Source of the DNA: an uncultured Selenomonadales bacterium
GTDB taxonomy: Bacteria; Bacillota; Negativicutes; Selenomonadales; Selenomonadaceae
Assembly: GCA_946183785.1 (NCBI GenBank)
Contig: CAMHCS010000005.1
Location: forward strand, 33,821-97,820
Direction: 5' to 3'
Length of the DNA stretch: 64,000 bases
The notes under the pieces are model-generated. The model was not told the origin of the DNA. It saw only the letters and a program-made list of their open reading frames with translations, and made no database searches. Shown in pieces: positions 7,755 to 17,322 of the stretch (its first letter is position 1; every line of letters starts with the position of its first letter). Both the position numbers and the translations under genes were made by a program.

Positions 7755-7755
7755 T

Positions 7756-9465
7756 TCACGCCTCCGCCCGTATTCGCAACGTTTTTTTGATTTCAGCCGC
7801 CCGTGCAATCATTTCCTTCGCGTTCGTCAACGAGGCCGCCGTCGCGTCCGCGCCAGACGCCATGCGAGCAATCTCCTTCGCACGCTCCTTCGGCGGCAAT
7901 GCACGCACATCGGTGGACGTCTTGCCGTCCTTCGCCGATTTTTCAAGATAATAATGAACGTCCGCCATGCAGGCAATCTGCGGCAGATGCGTGATGCAGA
8001 GCACCTGCTTCCGGCTCGCGACGAGGGCGATGCGCTCGGCGACCATCTGTGCCGTCCGGCCGCCGATACCCGTGTCGATCTCGTCGAAGACCATGCTCTG
8101 CGCTACGGAATCCCCCGCCGCCGCCACGGTCTTAATCGCCAGGGCGATGCGCGAAAGCTCGCCGCCGGATGCGACCTTCGCCAGCGGCCGCATCTCTTCC
8201 CCGGCGTTGGCGGAGAAAAGCATCTCGATTGCATCCGCGCCCCGCGCCGAAAGATTCGATGCGGAAAGCGCGACGTCAAGCCGCGCGTCGGGCATGCCTA
8301 GCGCGACAAGCTGCTCCACTATGGCGGCGGAAAGTTTTTTCGCCGCCGCCTTTCTTTTTTCTGTCAAAAACGCGGCTTGACGCTCCGCTTCCGCGCGTGT
8401 CTCCGCACATTTTTCCTCCAGCGCAGCCATGCGCTCGTCAAAATTCTCGAAGCCCTCTATTTCTTTTTCAATCTTTTCCCGGTAGGCAAGCACGTCCTCG
8501 ATGGACGCCCCATACTTCCGTTCTAGCTTGTCGATGACGTCCATACGGGACTGGAGCGCATCGAGCCGCTCCGGATCGAATTCGAGACCGTCCCGATAGC
8601 CCTGTACGGCGTAAAAAACTTCCTTGAGCTGGCAGACGGCGTCCTCTACCATCGGCGCCGCCTCGTCGAAGGCCTTGTCAAACTGCCGGAGCGTCCCAAT
8701 CCTCCGCTGCAATTCCCCAATCGAAGCGAGAAGTCCCTCGCTTCCTCCGCCGCCCTCCAGAAGCGCGGCGGCCCCTTCGACGTTCTCCGTGATGCGCTCG
8801 GCATTTGAAAGGCGATTGATCTCCGCTTCCAGTTCCTCATCCTCGTGCAGCCGGAGGTTCGCCTCACCGATTTCCCGCGCCTGCCATTTCAACATATCCA
8901 TGCGATCAGCGGAAATATTCGCCGAAGCCTTTATCTCTTCCAATTCCGCCGCCATATCCCGCCACGCGAAGTACGACTCGACATAGGAAGACCGCAGCCT
9001 CGCTATCGAATCGTCGCTGCCGTCCAGAAGTGCAAATTGGTTTTCCGAGCGAACGAGCGAGAGATTTTCATGCTGGCCGTGAATATCTACCAGGAATTCG
9101 CCGATGGCCCGCAAAGTTCCGAGCGTCACATGGCATCCGTTGACAAGAATGACATTTTTCCCCTTTGTCGCAATCTGTCGCGTGACAATCAGAGAATCAT
9201 CCTCATCGTCGATGGCCTGCTCCGCCAAAAGCTCGTGAAGCCTTGTCTCTCCCGAAATGTCGAAAATCGCCTCTACCCGCAACCAGTCGCACCCTGTACG
9301 GATTGCATCGGCGGAAAGGCGATGACCGAGTACCGCGCCGAGGGCGTCGATCAATATAGACTTGCCCGCGCCTGTTTCACCCGTCAAAATGTTGAGCCCG
9401 CCGTCGAAATTGATCTCGACATGCTCCAGCAGCGCGAAATTCCAAACGGTCAGCGTCCTCAGCAT
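7756..9465 (-). CDS. recN: DNA repair protein RecN
   Basis: A 569-residue SMC-like ATPase, normal length for RecN, which acts at double-strand breaks to organise DNA ends for RecA repair. Walker A GETGAGKS is near residue 30; a long coiled-coil middle (about 150-380) follows; Walker B is VFDEIDTGIGG, with the RecN-typical LCITHLPQIACMADVHY after it. The ATG at 9465 overlaps the argR stop by seven bases and gives the family N-terminus MLRTLTVWNFALLE. The argR-recN order is the standard Firmicutes arrangement. Confidence 0.97.
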   Translation of the reverse strand: MLRTLTVWNFALLEHVEINFDGGLNILTGETGAGKSILIDALGAVLGHRLSADAIRTGCDWLRVEAIFDISGETRLHELLAEQAIDDEDDSLIVTRQIATKGKNVILVNGCHVTLGTLRAIGEFLVDIHGQHENLSLVRSENQFALLDGSDDSIARLRSSYVESYFAWRDMAAELEEIKASANISADRMDMLKWQAREIGEANLRLHEDEELEAEINRLSNAERITENVEGAAALLEGGGGSEGLLASIGELQRRIGTLRQFDKAFDEAAPMVEDAVCQLKEVFYAVQGYRDGLEFDPERLDALQSRMDVIDKLERKYGASIEDVLAYREKIEKEIEGFENFDERMAALEEKCAETRAEAERQAAFLTEKRKAAAKKLSAAIVEQLVALGMPDARLDVALSASNLSARGADAIEMLFSANAGEEMRPLAKVASGGELSRIALAIKTVAAAGDSVAQSMVFDEIDTGIGGRTAQMVAERIALVASRKQVLCITHLPQIACMADVHYYLEKSAKDGKTSTDVRALPPKERAKEIARMASGADATAASLTNAKEMIARAAEIKKTLRIRAEA

Positions 9466-9983
9466 ACTGCGTTCCTCCCGGTCAGCTTCTGCATGCGTTC
9501 CGCGACGGAGGGCACGACGCGCTCCGGCTTCACGACGGCAAGGATTGTGTCGTCGCCCGCCACCGTTCCGATAATCTCCGACCACGCCGCCGCGTCGAGA
9601 GCGGAAGCGACAGCGTTTGCCATGCCCGGCAGCGTCCGCAGAACGACGATATTGCCGCTGGCGTCGATGCTCGTAACGGCATCGGCAAAAAGACTTTCCA
9701 GCCGACTCTCCCTGCGCGTTCCATTCTCCACGTTCGGAACCGCATAACGGGACCGCCCGTCACCCGTCGGCGCTTTGACGAGCCGAAGCTCTTTGATATC
9801 ACGGGAAACCGTAGCCTGCGTGACTGCTATATGCGCCCTGCGCAAATGTTCCGCCAAATCTTCCTGCGTCTCAACGATGTAGTTTTCAACGATTTCCCGT
9901 ATTTTTTCCTGCCGAAGCGGCTTCGTCCGCTCGTCCTTCTTCATAAAAACGCCCGCCTTTTCGGAACCAACGAACAAGTCCAT
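9459..9983 (-). CDS. argR: Arginine repressor ArgR/AhrC
   Basis: Arginine-responsive repressor and activator of arginine metabolism, a hexamer in the family. The N-terminal winged helix is plain (RQEKIREIVENYIVETQEDLA, ATVSRDIKELRLVK) and the C-terminal arginine-binding domain carries the GTVAGDDTILAV-type motif. With ATG at 9983 the protein is 174 residues; that start has AAGGA eight bases upstream. An internal ATG at 9944 would give 161 residues, closer to the usual 150, and cannot be excluded. A TATAAT-like hexamer lies just upstream inside the nadK end. Confidence 0.93.
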   Translation of the reverse strand: MDLFVGSEKAGVFMKKDERTKPLRQEKIREIVENYIVETQEDLAEHLRRAHIAVTQATVSRDIKELRLVKAPTGDGRSRYAVPNVENGTRRESRLESLFADAVTSIDASGNIVVLRTLPGMANAVASALDAAAWSEIIGTVAGDDTILAVVKPERVVPSVAERMQKLTGRNAVC

Positions 9984-9997
9984 TCATTGTTTCCTTC

Positions 9998-10852
9998 TTA
10001 CGCATTATATAGTAGCTTTGTGCGAATGGTCTGGTAGTAATTCTTGTCGTCAAACTTTACGATCTTCGCCGGAAACGGCGCGCGCCGCACAAAAACCGCG
10101 TCCCCTGGCCGGATATGGAAGCTCTCCTGCCCGTCGAAGGTAACGATGATGTCCTGATGGAACGCAGCTACGTCAATCCTGATCTCGTCGTTCTCGTCCA
10201 TGACGATGGGCCGTGCGTTGAACGTATGCGGGCAAATCGGCGTCATAAGCAGCGCCTTGATCTTCGGATTGACCAACGGGCCGCCCGCCGAAAGCGAATA
10301 AGCCGTCGAACCCGTCGCCGTCGAGACGATCAGCCCGTCCGCTTTGTAGTCCATAACATGAAAGCCGTTCACCGTCAGACCGAGCTGGAGCATACGTGCC
10401 GCACCGCCCTTCGTGACGACCACGTCGTTGATTGCGTGCCCCAAAAAACATTCCTCTTTTTCCTCGCTCTGCACGAAGCCCGATATGACCATGCGCTCCT
10501 CCAGATGGTAATCGCCGCACAAAATCTTTTCGAGCTTGCTCTCAAGCTCCGTCAGCTCGATGTCCACCAGAAAACCAAAGGTTCCAATATTGACGCCGCA
10601 GACAGGAACGTTTTTTTCATAGACGCGGCGGCAGACGCCAAGCAACGTGCCGTCGCCGCCGAGAGAAAGCGCCATGTCCATCGGTTGCTCGTCGATATCG
10701 GGAACGCCGTATCCCTCGCAATGAAAAAAAGCTGCGCTGTCCGGCGGAATCATCAGCCGCACGTCCTTATCCCCAAAGAAGCGAACGATGCGCTCCACCA
10801 CTTTGGACGCGTCCTGTTTGTCGATATTCGGAAACATCGCGATCCGCTGCAT
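9998..10852 (-). CDS. nadK: NAD kinase
   Basis: A 284-residue ATP-NAD kinase that phosphorylates NAD to NADP. The GGDGT motif (near residue 68-72) and the ADGLIVSTATGSTAYSLSAGGP stretch define the NADK family. The start overlaps the tlyA stop (TAATG), showing tight coupling. It sits between tlyA and argR as in many Clostridia and Negativicutes. Confidence 0.96.
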   Translation of the reverse strand: MQRIAMFPNIDKQDASKVVERIVRFFGDKDVRLMIPPDSAAFFHCEGYGVPDIDEQPMDMALSLGGDGTLLGVCRRVYEKNVPVCGVNIGTFGFLVDIELTELESKLEKILCGDYHLEERMVISGFVQSEEKEECFLGHAINDVVVTKGGAARMLQLGLTVNGFHVMDYKADGLIVSTATGSTAYSLSAGGPLVNPKIKALLMTPICPHTFNARPIVMDENDEIRIDVAAFHQDIIVTFDGQESFHIRPGDAVFVRRAPFPAKIVKFDDKNYYQTIRTKLLYNA

Positions 10853-11676
10853 TATCTGTCTCCCTTTCCCTTGTCAAGTTCCTTATGCGCCTCGGTCACA
10901 ACCGCGTCGATTTTTTCCTCCGTCGCCGCGTCCGTCTCCACTGCTTGCTGCACGAGATGCACGAGGTACTCGATATTTCCTTCCGGCCCCCTGATCGGCG
11001 AAAAAGTCAGCCCCGCCGGAAAAAACCCAATCCCACGGCTGTAGGCAGCGACCTCGCGGATCACCGATCGATGCACCTCGGGATCGCGGACGACGCCCTT
11101 CTTGCCGACGTTGCCGCGCCCCGCTTCAAACTGGGGCTTAATCAAAGCGACAATCTCGCCCGTATCCTTCAAAAGCGCCTTTACCGGCTCCAACACCTTC
11201 GTCAGCGAAATAAACGCGACGTCGATAGAAGCGAAATCGAGAAGCTCTCCTATATCCTCGGGCCGAACGTAGCGGATATTCGTACGTTCCATATTCACAA
11301 CGCGCGAATCGCTCCGAAGCTTCCACGCAAGCTGTCCATAGCCGACGTCAATAGCGTAGACCTTCGCCGCGCCGCGCTGGAGCGCGCAGTCGGTAAAACC
11401 GCCCGTCGACGCGCCGATATCGGCGGCGACCTTGCCGTCGATGGCAATCCCGAAGGTCTCCATTGCTTTTTCGAGCTTTAAGCCGCCGCGGCTCACATAG
11501 GGAAGGGCGCTTCCGAGAACGCGAAGCTCCGCCTCCTCCTTGACCATCGTTCCGGCCTTGTCAATCTTTTGCCCGTCCACCAGCACGAGCCCCGCCATCA
11601 GCGTTGTCTTCGCCTTTTCCCGCGTCTCGACGAGCCCGCGCTTCACCAGCAGCACGTCCAAGCGTTCTTTAGCCAT
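10852..11676 (-). CDS. tlyA: TlyA family rRNA 2'-O-methyltransferase
   Basis: A 274-residue protein: an N-terminal S4 RNA-binding domain (residues 1-60, RLDVLLVKRGLVETREKAKTTLMAG) followed by an FtsJ/RrmJ-like SAM methyltransferase with ADIGASTGGFTDCALQRGA as the SAM-binding loop. TlyA proteins 2'-O-methylate rRNA cytidines and in some bacteria are also described as haemolysins. The start at 11676 overlaps the end of dxs by eight bases; upstream in-frame starts lie within dxs and do not match the family. The dxs-tlyA order is conserved in Firmicutes. Confidence 0.94.
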   Translation of the reverse strand: MAKERLDVLLVKRGLVETREKAKTTLMAGLVLVDGQKIDKAGTMVKEEAELRVLGSALPYVSRGGLKLEKAMETFGIAIDGKVAADIGASTGGFTDCALQRGAAKVYAIDVGYGQLAWKLRSDSRVVNMERTNIRYVRPEDIGELLDFASIDVAFISLTKVLEPVKALLKDTGEIVALIKPQFEAGRGNVGKKGVVRDPEVHRSVIREVAAYSRGIGFFPAGLTFSPIRGPEGNIEYLVHLVQQAVETDAATEEKIDAVVTEAHKELDKGKGDR

Positions 11677-13558
11677 TATGCGAAAGCCCCGCCCATTTTT
11701 CCATGATTCTCCCCGCAATCTGTTCCGGCAGAAGCCCGCAGGATTCCAAAAGTTTTTTGCGCGCGCCCTGCGGTACGAATCGATCGGGAATGCCGACACG
11801 CAAAAGCGGAACCTTATGCCCAGCATCCGTCATATATTCCGACACTTCCGAGCCGAAACCGCCCCCTAATGTATTCTCTTCCAATGTCACGACAAGCTTC
11901 ATTGACGCGGCGGCCTTGTCGACAGCCTTCGTATCTAAAGGCTTAACAAAGCGCATATTGACAACCGACGCATGGACGCCCTTTTCTTCCAACAGTGCCG
12001 CCGCTCTCCTTGCCGCGTCCACCATCGTACCCACCGCGAGCAAAGCAACGTCGTTTCCTTCCGAAAGCCTCTCGGCCTTGCCGATCTCAATCTCATGAAA
12101 GCCCTCAGAAATCTCGACGCCGAGCCCCGATCCGCGCGGATAGCGGATTGCCGTCGGAGAATCCATGCGCACAGCCGTATAAAGCATGTCGCGAAGCTCA
12201 TTCTCGTCCTTCGGCACAAATACCGTCATGCCCGGCATCGTGCGTAAATACGAAAGATCGAATACGCCGTGATGTGTAGGCCCGTCTTCCCCCACCAGAC
12301 CGGCTCTGTCAAGGCAGAGGGTGACCGGCAGTCTTTGCAGGCAGACGTCATGTACCAACTGGTCATAAGCACGCTGTGCAAAAGTCGAATAAATCGCCGC
12401 CACGGGGTGAAGCCCCGCAGCCGCCATACCTGCCGCCAGCGTCACCGCATGTTCCTCTGCGATTCCCACGTCGAAAAAACGCTTTGGATAGCGCTCGGCA
12501 AATTTTTTCAGCCCCGTGCCGCTGGGCATCGCTGCCGTAATCGCCGTGAGGCTCGGCATTTCCGTCGCCAACTCGATCAATGCGTCGCCAAAGACCGACG
12601 TATAAGATACGGGCGCGGCCGGATCTTTGTGAACGGCGCCCGTCGCCGCGTCAAATTTCCCGACGCCGTGGAACTTATCCGGCTCCATTTCCGCCGGCAG
12701 ATAGCCGCGCCCCTTCTTCGTCCGCAAATGGACGAGAATCGGGCCGTCCATCATGCAGGCCTCGGCGAATACCTCGCGCATCAGCCGGATATTGTGGCCG
12801 TCGATGGGGCCGATGTAGGTAAAGCCCATCTCCTGGAAAATCCCGCCCGGCACCAGCACGGACTTGACGCCTTCCTTGATGTACTCCGCCGTCTTGACCA
12901 CCGTGTCGCCAATGTGCGGAATACTGCGGAGAAGCCCCTTGATGTCCTCCTTCGCGCGGTTATACTGCGGCGCGACGCGAATGCGGGACAAATACTCGCT
13001 CATCGCGCCCACGTTGCAGTCGATACTCATACCGTTGTCGTTCAAAACGACGATTAGGTTCGTGCCAAGGTCTCCCGCGTGGTTCAGCGCCTCGAAGGCC
13101 TCGCCGCCGGTCATGGCGCCGTCGCCGATCACCGCGACAACATGCTCTCCGCGTCCCTTGAGATCGCGGGCAATTGCCATACCGAGCGCCGCCGAAATCG
13201 ACGTGCTGGCGTGACCGACGCCGAACGCGTCGTATTCCGATTCCGCCCGGGACGGAAAGCCGAGAATGCCTTCCCACTGACGAAGCCCGGAAAAGCGAGA
13301 CTGCCGACCAGTCAACAGCTTGTGCGCGTAAGCTTGATGGCCGACATCCCAAACCACTTTGTCCACCGGCAGATGCAGCACGCTGTAAAGCGCCAGCGTC
13401 AACTCTACCGCGCCAAGGCTCGGCGCGAGATGGCCGCCCGTCCGCGAAACCGTCCGGACAATCGTCTCGCGAATCTCCGCCGCCAGCGAGTCAAGTTCCT
13501 CGACGGACAGCGCATGCAGTTTTTCAGGCTCGTCAATCCGCTCTAAAAGATTTCCCAT
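11669..13558 (-). CDS. dxs: 1-deoxy-D-xylulose-5-phosphate synthase
   Basis: A 629-residue thiamine-diphosphate transketolase-type enzyme, normal length. It condenses pyruvate and glyceraldehyde 3-phosphate, the first step of the MEP isoprenoid pathway. The catalytic His region DVGHQAYAHKLLTGR, the ThDP motif GDGAMTGGEAFEALN and the second-domain stretch GIAEEHAVTLAAGMAA are all present, as is DRAGLVGEDGPTHHG. ispD and ispF of the same pathway lie near 61-62.5 kb and ispA is just upstream. Confidence 0.98.
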   Translation of the reverse strand: MGNLLERIDEPEKLHALSVEELDSLAAEIRETIVRTVSRTGGHLAPSLGAVELTLALYSVLHLPVDKVVWDVGHQAYAHKLLTGRQSRFSGLRQWEGILGFPSRAESEYDAFGVGHASTSISAALGMAIARDLKGRGEHVVAVIGDGAMTGGEAFEALNHAGDLGTNLIVVLNDNGMSIDCNVGAMSEYLSRIRVAPQYNRAKEDIKGLLRSIPHIGDTVVKTAEYIKEGVKSVLVPGGIFQEMGFTYIGPIDGHNIRLMREVFAEACMMDGPILVHLRTKKGRGYLPAEMEPDKFHGVGKFDAATGAVHKDPAAPVSYTSVFGDALIELATEMPSLTAITAAMPSGTGLKKFAERYPKRFFDVGIAEEHAVTLAAGMAAAGLHPVAAIYSTFAQRAYDQLVHDVCLQRLPVTLCLDRAGLVGEDGPTHHGVFDLSYLRTMPGMTVFVPKDENELRDMLYTAVRMDSPTAIRYPRGSGLGVEISEGFHEIEIGKAERLSEGNDVALLAVGTMVDAARRAAALLEEKGVHASVVNMRFVKPLDTKAVDKAAASMKLVVTLEENTLGGGFGSEVSEYMTDAGHKVPLLRVGIPDRFVPQGARKKLLESCGLLPEQIAGRIMEKWAGLSHNG

Positions 13559-13581
13559 CTTGATTCAATCCAATCCGTGTT

Positions 13582-14460
13582 TTATCTGTCTCTTGTTACA
13601 AGATATTCGGCAAGTTCATCGAGAAACGCCGCGTTTTCTCCCAGCGGATCCAGCGCGCGATGTGCTCTGTCCGCCGCTTTACGCGCAAGACGTTTTGCCT
13701 CGTCCAGCGAAGTCAGCGTCACATAAGTCGACTTGTGGTTGCGCTCGTCGCTGCCGACGGGTTTCCCGATCGTCGCCTCGTCTCCCGTCACGTCGAGAAT
13801 GTCGTCAGTGATCTGGAACGCCAGTCCGAACGCTTCGGCGTATTCCGTCAAGGCCGCCAGCTTCGCCTCGTCAGCCCCCGCGAGAACCGCGCCGGAGCGC
13901 ACTGCCGCGCGGAACAGCGCGCCGGTTTTCGCCATATGCATGCGGCGAAGCGTGTCACGGTCGATACGCTTGCCTTCGGACTCCAGATCGAGAGCCTGTC
14001 CGCCCACCATTCCGTTCGCTCCCGCCGCAATACTGACCTCCCGCACCACGTGCAGAATCGTCTCCGCCGATACGCCTTCCTGCCGCGTCAGCACTTCGAA
14101 GGCCAGGGTCAAAAGCGCGTCCCCCGCCAGCGTAGCGGCACCCGCGCCATACACCTTGTGATTCGTCAGCCGTCCTCGTCGGTAATCGTCGTCGTCCATC
14201 GCCGGAAGATCGTCATGAATCAACGAATAGGTATGAATCATTTCGAGCGCGCAGGCCGAGGGCAAAAAATCCTCGCCGCGGCCGCCGACCGCGTCCGCCG
14301 ACGCCATCAAAAGAATCGGCCGCAGCCGCTTCCCCCCCGCCATCAGGCTGTACTTCATCGACTCCGCAAGGCGCGCGTCAAACGCCTCGTCTTCCCGGAG
14401 CTCGCGCAAAAGTCCCGCCTCGACCAATGCGCGCCGTTTCTCCCATTCCGCCTTCAGCAT
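13582..14460 (-). CDS. ispA: Farnesyl diphosphate synthase (polyprenyl synthetase family)
   Basis: A 292-residue all-helical prenyltransferase that elongates dimethylallyl diphosphate with isopentenyl diphosphate to farnesyl diphosphate. The first Asp-rich motif is at about 83-92 (DDLPAMDDDD) and the second is FQITDDILD in the C-terminal third. GGKRLRP near 43 binds diphosphate. It follows xseB with one base between and precedes dxs, the order found in Bacillus and relatives. Confidence 0.96.
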   Translation of the reverse strand: MLKAEWEKRRALVEAGLLRELREDEAFDARLAESMKYSLMAGGKRLRPILLMASADAVGGRGEDFLPSACALEMIHTYSLIHDDLPAMDDDDYRRGRLTNHKVYGAGAATLAGDALLTLAFEVLTRQEGVSAETILHVVREVSIAAGANGMVGGQALDLESEGKRIDRDTLRRMHMAKTGALFRAAVRSGAVLAGADEAKLAALTEYAEAFGLAFQITDDILDVTGDEATIGKPVGSDERNHKSTYVTLTSLDEAKRLARKAADRAHRALDPLGENAAFLDELAEYLVTRDR

Positions 14461-14461
14461 C

Positions 14462-14716
14462 TTATTCTCCTTCGATTTTCAGCTCCAGAGCTTCCGTCTC
14501 GCCCGTCTTTTCTTTCACAAGCAAATCCATCGCTTTCTCCGCGCGCTCCAGAGATTTCATGCATTTCTGCGAAAGCCGGATGCCCCGACTGTAATTCTCC
14601 ATCAAATCGGCAAGGCTCGGCTCGCCGGATTCCATCTGCTCAACAATCGCCTCAAGCTCCGCCAGCGATTCCTCAAAGGACGCTTCCTTCACCGCTTCCT
14701 TTCGCGCCGCCATCAT
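14462..14716 (-). CDS. xseB: Exodeoxyribonuclease VII small subunit
   Basis: An 84-residue, mostly helical protein with the conserved FEESLAELEAIVEQMESGEPSLADLMENYSRG core of XseB. Several copies bind the C-terminal region of XseA in exonuclease VII, which degrades single-stranded DNA in both directions. Its start overlaps the xseA stop by four bases (ATGA). Confidence 0.96.
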   Translation of the reverse strand: MMAARKEAVKEASFEESLAELEAIVEQMESGEPSLADLMENYSRGIRLSQKCMKSLERAEKAMDLLVKEKTGETEALELKIEGE

Positions 14717-15924
14717 CTTTTTCCTCCTCGCTCCACTTCCCGCACGTCTGCGTGAACGCGCCCGTCAGCCAAAATCACCGTCAGCCTGTCGCCTTTTTGC
14801 GTCTCGGCGACCGACCGTACAATCTTTTCGTCCGTATTTTCCACGACGCCGTATCCTCGCCGCAGCATGCGGATCGGATTCAAAAGCTCCAACCGATCCA
14901 TCGTCAAATCGAGCCGCTGCTGCTTTTCGCGAAAACGCTGCCAAACGCCTGCGGAAAAGCGCTCGGAAACGCGGGCCAGCCGCTCCCGCTTGGCATCGAC
15001 GATTCGCTGCGGCGTCGCCATCGCCCTGCGGCGCAGGCACATCAAAAGCTTCATGCGCTTCGCGTTCATCCATCGATTCCGCACCCCCGAAAGGCGCGCC
15101 GTCAATCCGGAAACTCGGGCCGTCAGTTCCCGTACATCCGGGACTGCAAGTTCCGCCGCCTGCGACGGCGTCGCCGCGCGCACGTCCGCCGCCAGGTCGG
15201 ATAGCGTGTAGTCCGTTTCGTGCCCCACTGCGGAAATCACCGGAATCTTCGACGCGTAAATCGCGCGGACGACCTCCTCGGTGTTGAAGGACCAAAGGTC
15301 CTCCGCCGAGCCGCCGCCCCGCCCGACAATCATCACGTCAACGGGGAATTTTTCATTGAAATAACGGATTCCTGCCGCCACCCCCGCCGCCGACGTCTCG
15401 CCCTGCACCTGCACCGGGTACAGCACAAGCCGCACCGACGGAAACCGCCGCTTTGACACGCGGTAAATATCGCGAAGCACCGCCCCCGAGAGCGAAGTCA
15501 CGACGCCGATTGTCGCAGGCATCTTCGGCAACGGCACCTTGTGCGCCGCGTCAAACAGCCCCTCCGCCGTCAGCTTTTCCTTGATCTGCTGGAACGCTGC
15601 GGCAAGATCTCCCGTTCCTTCGGGAATCATCGTCTCCACATAAAGCTGGTAGACGCCGCCGGCCTCGTAAATGCGAATTCCGCCGCCGGCGATGACCTGC
15701 ATGCCATCCTTCGGCTGAAAACGAAGGCCCTTGTCGCGCCATGAAAACATCACGCACTTCAGGCAGGCGTCTTTATCCTTCAGCGTAAAATACGCGTGCC
15801 CTGAACGATACGCGTTGAAATTGGAAATCTCGCCGCGCACCATGATATTGCGAAGAATCGGATCGCCCGCAAGCAAATTCCGTATCCACTTCGTAACCTC
15901 GCCGACACTGTGAACGGTTCCCAT
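14713..15924 (-). CDS. xseA: Exodeoxyribonuclease VII large subunit
   Basis: A 403-residue catalytic subunit. An N-terminal OB fold (HSVGEVTKWIRNLL through MVRGEISNFNAYRSGHAYFTLKD) precedes the catalytic domain with VIVGRGGGSAEDLWSFN and SAVGHETDYTLSDLAADVRAATPSQAAE, then a long coiled coil that binds XseB. The ATG at 15924 has GGAGG six to seven bases upstream. A terminator lies between nusB and this gene, so some expression may depend on read-through. Confidence 0.97.
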   Translation of the reverse strand: MGTVHSVGEVTKWIRNLLAGDPILRNIMVRGEISNFNAYRSGHAYFTLKDKDACLKCVMFSWRDKGLRFQPKDGMQVIAGGGIRIYEAGGVYQLYVETMIPEGTGDLAAAFQQIKEKLTAEGLFDAAHKVPLPKMPATIGVVTSLSGAVLRDIYRVSKRRFPSVRLVLYPVQVQGETSAAGVAAGIRYFNEKFPVDVMIVGRGGGSAEDLWSFNTEEVVRAIYASKIPVISAVGHETDYTLSDLAADVRAATPSQAAELAVPDVRELTARVSGLTARLSGVRNRWMNAKRMKLLMCLRRRAMATPQRIVDAKRERLARVSERFSAGVWQRFREKQQRLDLTMDRLELLNPIRMLRRGYGVVENTDEKIVRSVAETQKGDRLTVILADGRVHADVREVERGGKR

Positions 15925-15944
15925 ACGTCCTCCATGTCTTCATA

Positions 15945-15979
15945 AGAAAAAAGCCAGACCCTTGCTTCGCGGCCCGGCT
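15945..15979 (-). terminator. Terminator between nusB and xseA
   Basis: AGCCGGGCC pairs with GGTCTGGCT on the minus strand (arms 15952-15960 and 15971-15979, two G-U pairs), followed by six T. It ends just before the xseA ribosome-binding site, so it may be a partial terminator within the operon. Confidence 0.65.
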
Positions 15980-15988
15980 GATTCCCTA

Positions 15989-16426
15989 TTACTCCTCCCG
16001 CATCATCGTACCTAAAACGCCGTTGACGAATCGGCCCGAATCGTCCGTGCCGAACTTTTTCGCCAGCTCCACAGCCTCGTTGATGACGATTCCCGGCGTC
16101 ACATCCGGCTCGTTTTGCAGCTCGTGCACAGCGAGCCGCAAAATGCTCCGGTCGATGCCCGCCATGCGCGGTACCTTCCATTCCTTCGACAGCCGCGATA
16201 ATGTCTCGTCAATCGACGCGAGGCTTTCATACGTTCCCACGAGAAGCGCCCACGCGTACGCGTAGTCCGCCTCTTGGTTCCGTTCGTCCTGACGTTCCGT
16301 CGCTCCGTCCTGCCACGCCGCGTCCAGCGCCTTTTTCCAGTCCTCCCTCGCACCCTCCGGCGGAGGATTCATATCGAGCTGGAAAAGCGCCTGCATCGCC
16401 GCTTCGCGCGCCCGTCTCCGACTCAT
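15989..16426 (-). CDS. nusB: Transcription antitermination factor NusB
   Basis: A 145-residue all-helical RNA-binding protein that, with S10 (NusE), supports antitermination on rRNA operons. MSRRRAREAAMQALFQLDMN at the N-terminus and IDRSILRLAVHELQ...PGIVINEAVELAKKFGTDDSGRFVNGVL near the C-terminus are the family signatures. Its ATG overlaps the upstream DUF2273 stop (ATGA). Confidence 0.97.
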   Translation of the reverse strand: MSRRRAREAAMQALFQLDMNPPPEGAREDWKKALDAAWQDGATERQDERNQEADYAYAWALLVGTYESLASIDETLSRLSKEWKVPRMAGIDRSILRLAVHELQNEPDVTPGIVINEAVELAKKFGTDDSGRFVNGVLGTMMREE

Positions 16427-16689
16427 AACTTCCCTCTTTTTTGGTTAAACAACGTAGTCAAAGTGCGCACGCCGTTCTCCCGGAGATTTTGCAGCCAACC
16501 GTCGTCGGCTTCGTCCACTTTCTGCCCAAGCCAAAGACCGGCCGCAACGCAAATGCCGATAAAAAGCATGTTCCAGAAGCCGAATAATAGAATCGAAACC
16601 GCAATCAGCGCCCCAAAAACGGCGCCCAACACGCAGCCCCGGTGATTCTCCCACGCTTCCTGAAACAGCCTTGCGCATTCTTCCTTCAT
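16423..16689 (-). CDS. DUF2273 small membrane protein
   Basis: An 88-residue protein with two close hydrophobic segments (about residues 18-57, LGAVFGALIAVSILLFGFWNMLFIGICVAAGLWLG) flanked by charged ends, the typical layout of DUF2273 proteins next to Asp23/AmaP genes. The start at 16689 was chosen over longer in-frame options because it matches the family N-terminus and lies after the amaP stop with AGGTGG upstream. It probably belongs to the Asp23 envelope-stress complex, by context only. Confidence 0.85.
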   Translation of the reverse strand: MKEECARLFQEAWENHRGCVLGAVFGALIAVSILLFGFWNMLFIGICVAAGLWLGQKVDEADDGWLQNLRENGVRTLTTLFNQKRGKL

Positions 16690-16702
16690 CTTGCCGACCA
16701 CC

Positions 16703-17305
16703 TCAGGACACCCGCGACTTCTTCGCCGCGTCTTTGCCCGCAATCTCGGAAATCGAAATATCAATCGCATAATCCGAGAGGCCAAGCACTTCGTTCATCT
16801 GCTCTGATACCGCCGCCCGAACCGCATCCGAAACCTGCACAACATTCTGTCCGCCGCCTAACTGGACGTCGAGGCCGATCAGGACCTCAGACGACGGCTC
16901 CACGCCCTCACCCTTGACGACACGGCGCGACTCAACCTTTGCATTGACTTCCTCAACGCCGTAAACCTTCGCCGCGCTCTTTTCGGCAAGGCTCGAAACA
17001 GCGGACGTCGCGACGCGCACCTCTCCGCCCGCGCCGCGCACCACGACCGCCTCAGGTTCCTTCTGCGCCTTCTCCTGCGTTTCGCTCTTCGAGCCGCAGG
17101 TCAGGCTGCAAGCCGCCAAATGGACACTGATCAGGAACACCAACGCCGCGCCCGCCATCGTTTCCCAGCGGGACAACGCAAACGCCGTCTCGTTCAGGAT
17201 CACAGGCACGGGAATCACCGGCAGACAAAGCACGATCACGCCGAGTGCCGCCAGCGCAACGGCCAGCGCATACAGAAACAGCAAAAACCGATTGAGATAT
17301 CCCAT
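16703..17305 (-). CDS. amaP: Alkaline shock response membrane anchor AmaP
   Basis: A 200-residue protein with two N-terminal transmembrane segments (about 8-35 and 48-68) and a cytoplasmic Asp23-like C-terminal half. AmaP anchors Asp23 at the membrane in staphylococci; the order asp23, amaP, DUF2273 supports the same role here. The second hydrophobic segment contains a CSLTC pair of cysteines of unknown relevance. Confidence 0.88.
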   Translation of the reverse strand: MGYLNRFLLFLYALAVALAALGVIVLCLPVIPVPVILNETAFALSRWETMAGAALVFLISVHLAACSLTCGSKSETQEKAQKEPEAVVVRGAGGEVRVATSAVSSLAEKSAAKVYGVEEVNAKVESRRVVKGEGVEPSSEVLIGLDVQLGGGQNVVQVSDAVRAAVSEQMNEVLGLSDYAIDISISEIAGKDAAKKSRVS

Positions 17306-17322
17306 ATTACGCCTTTCCTATC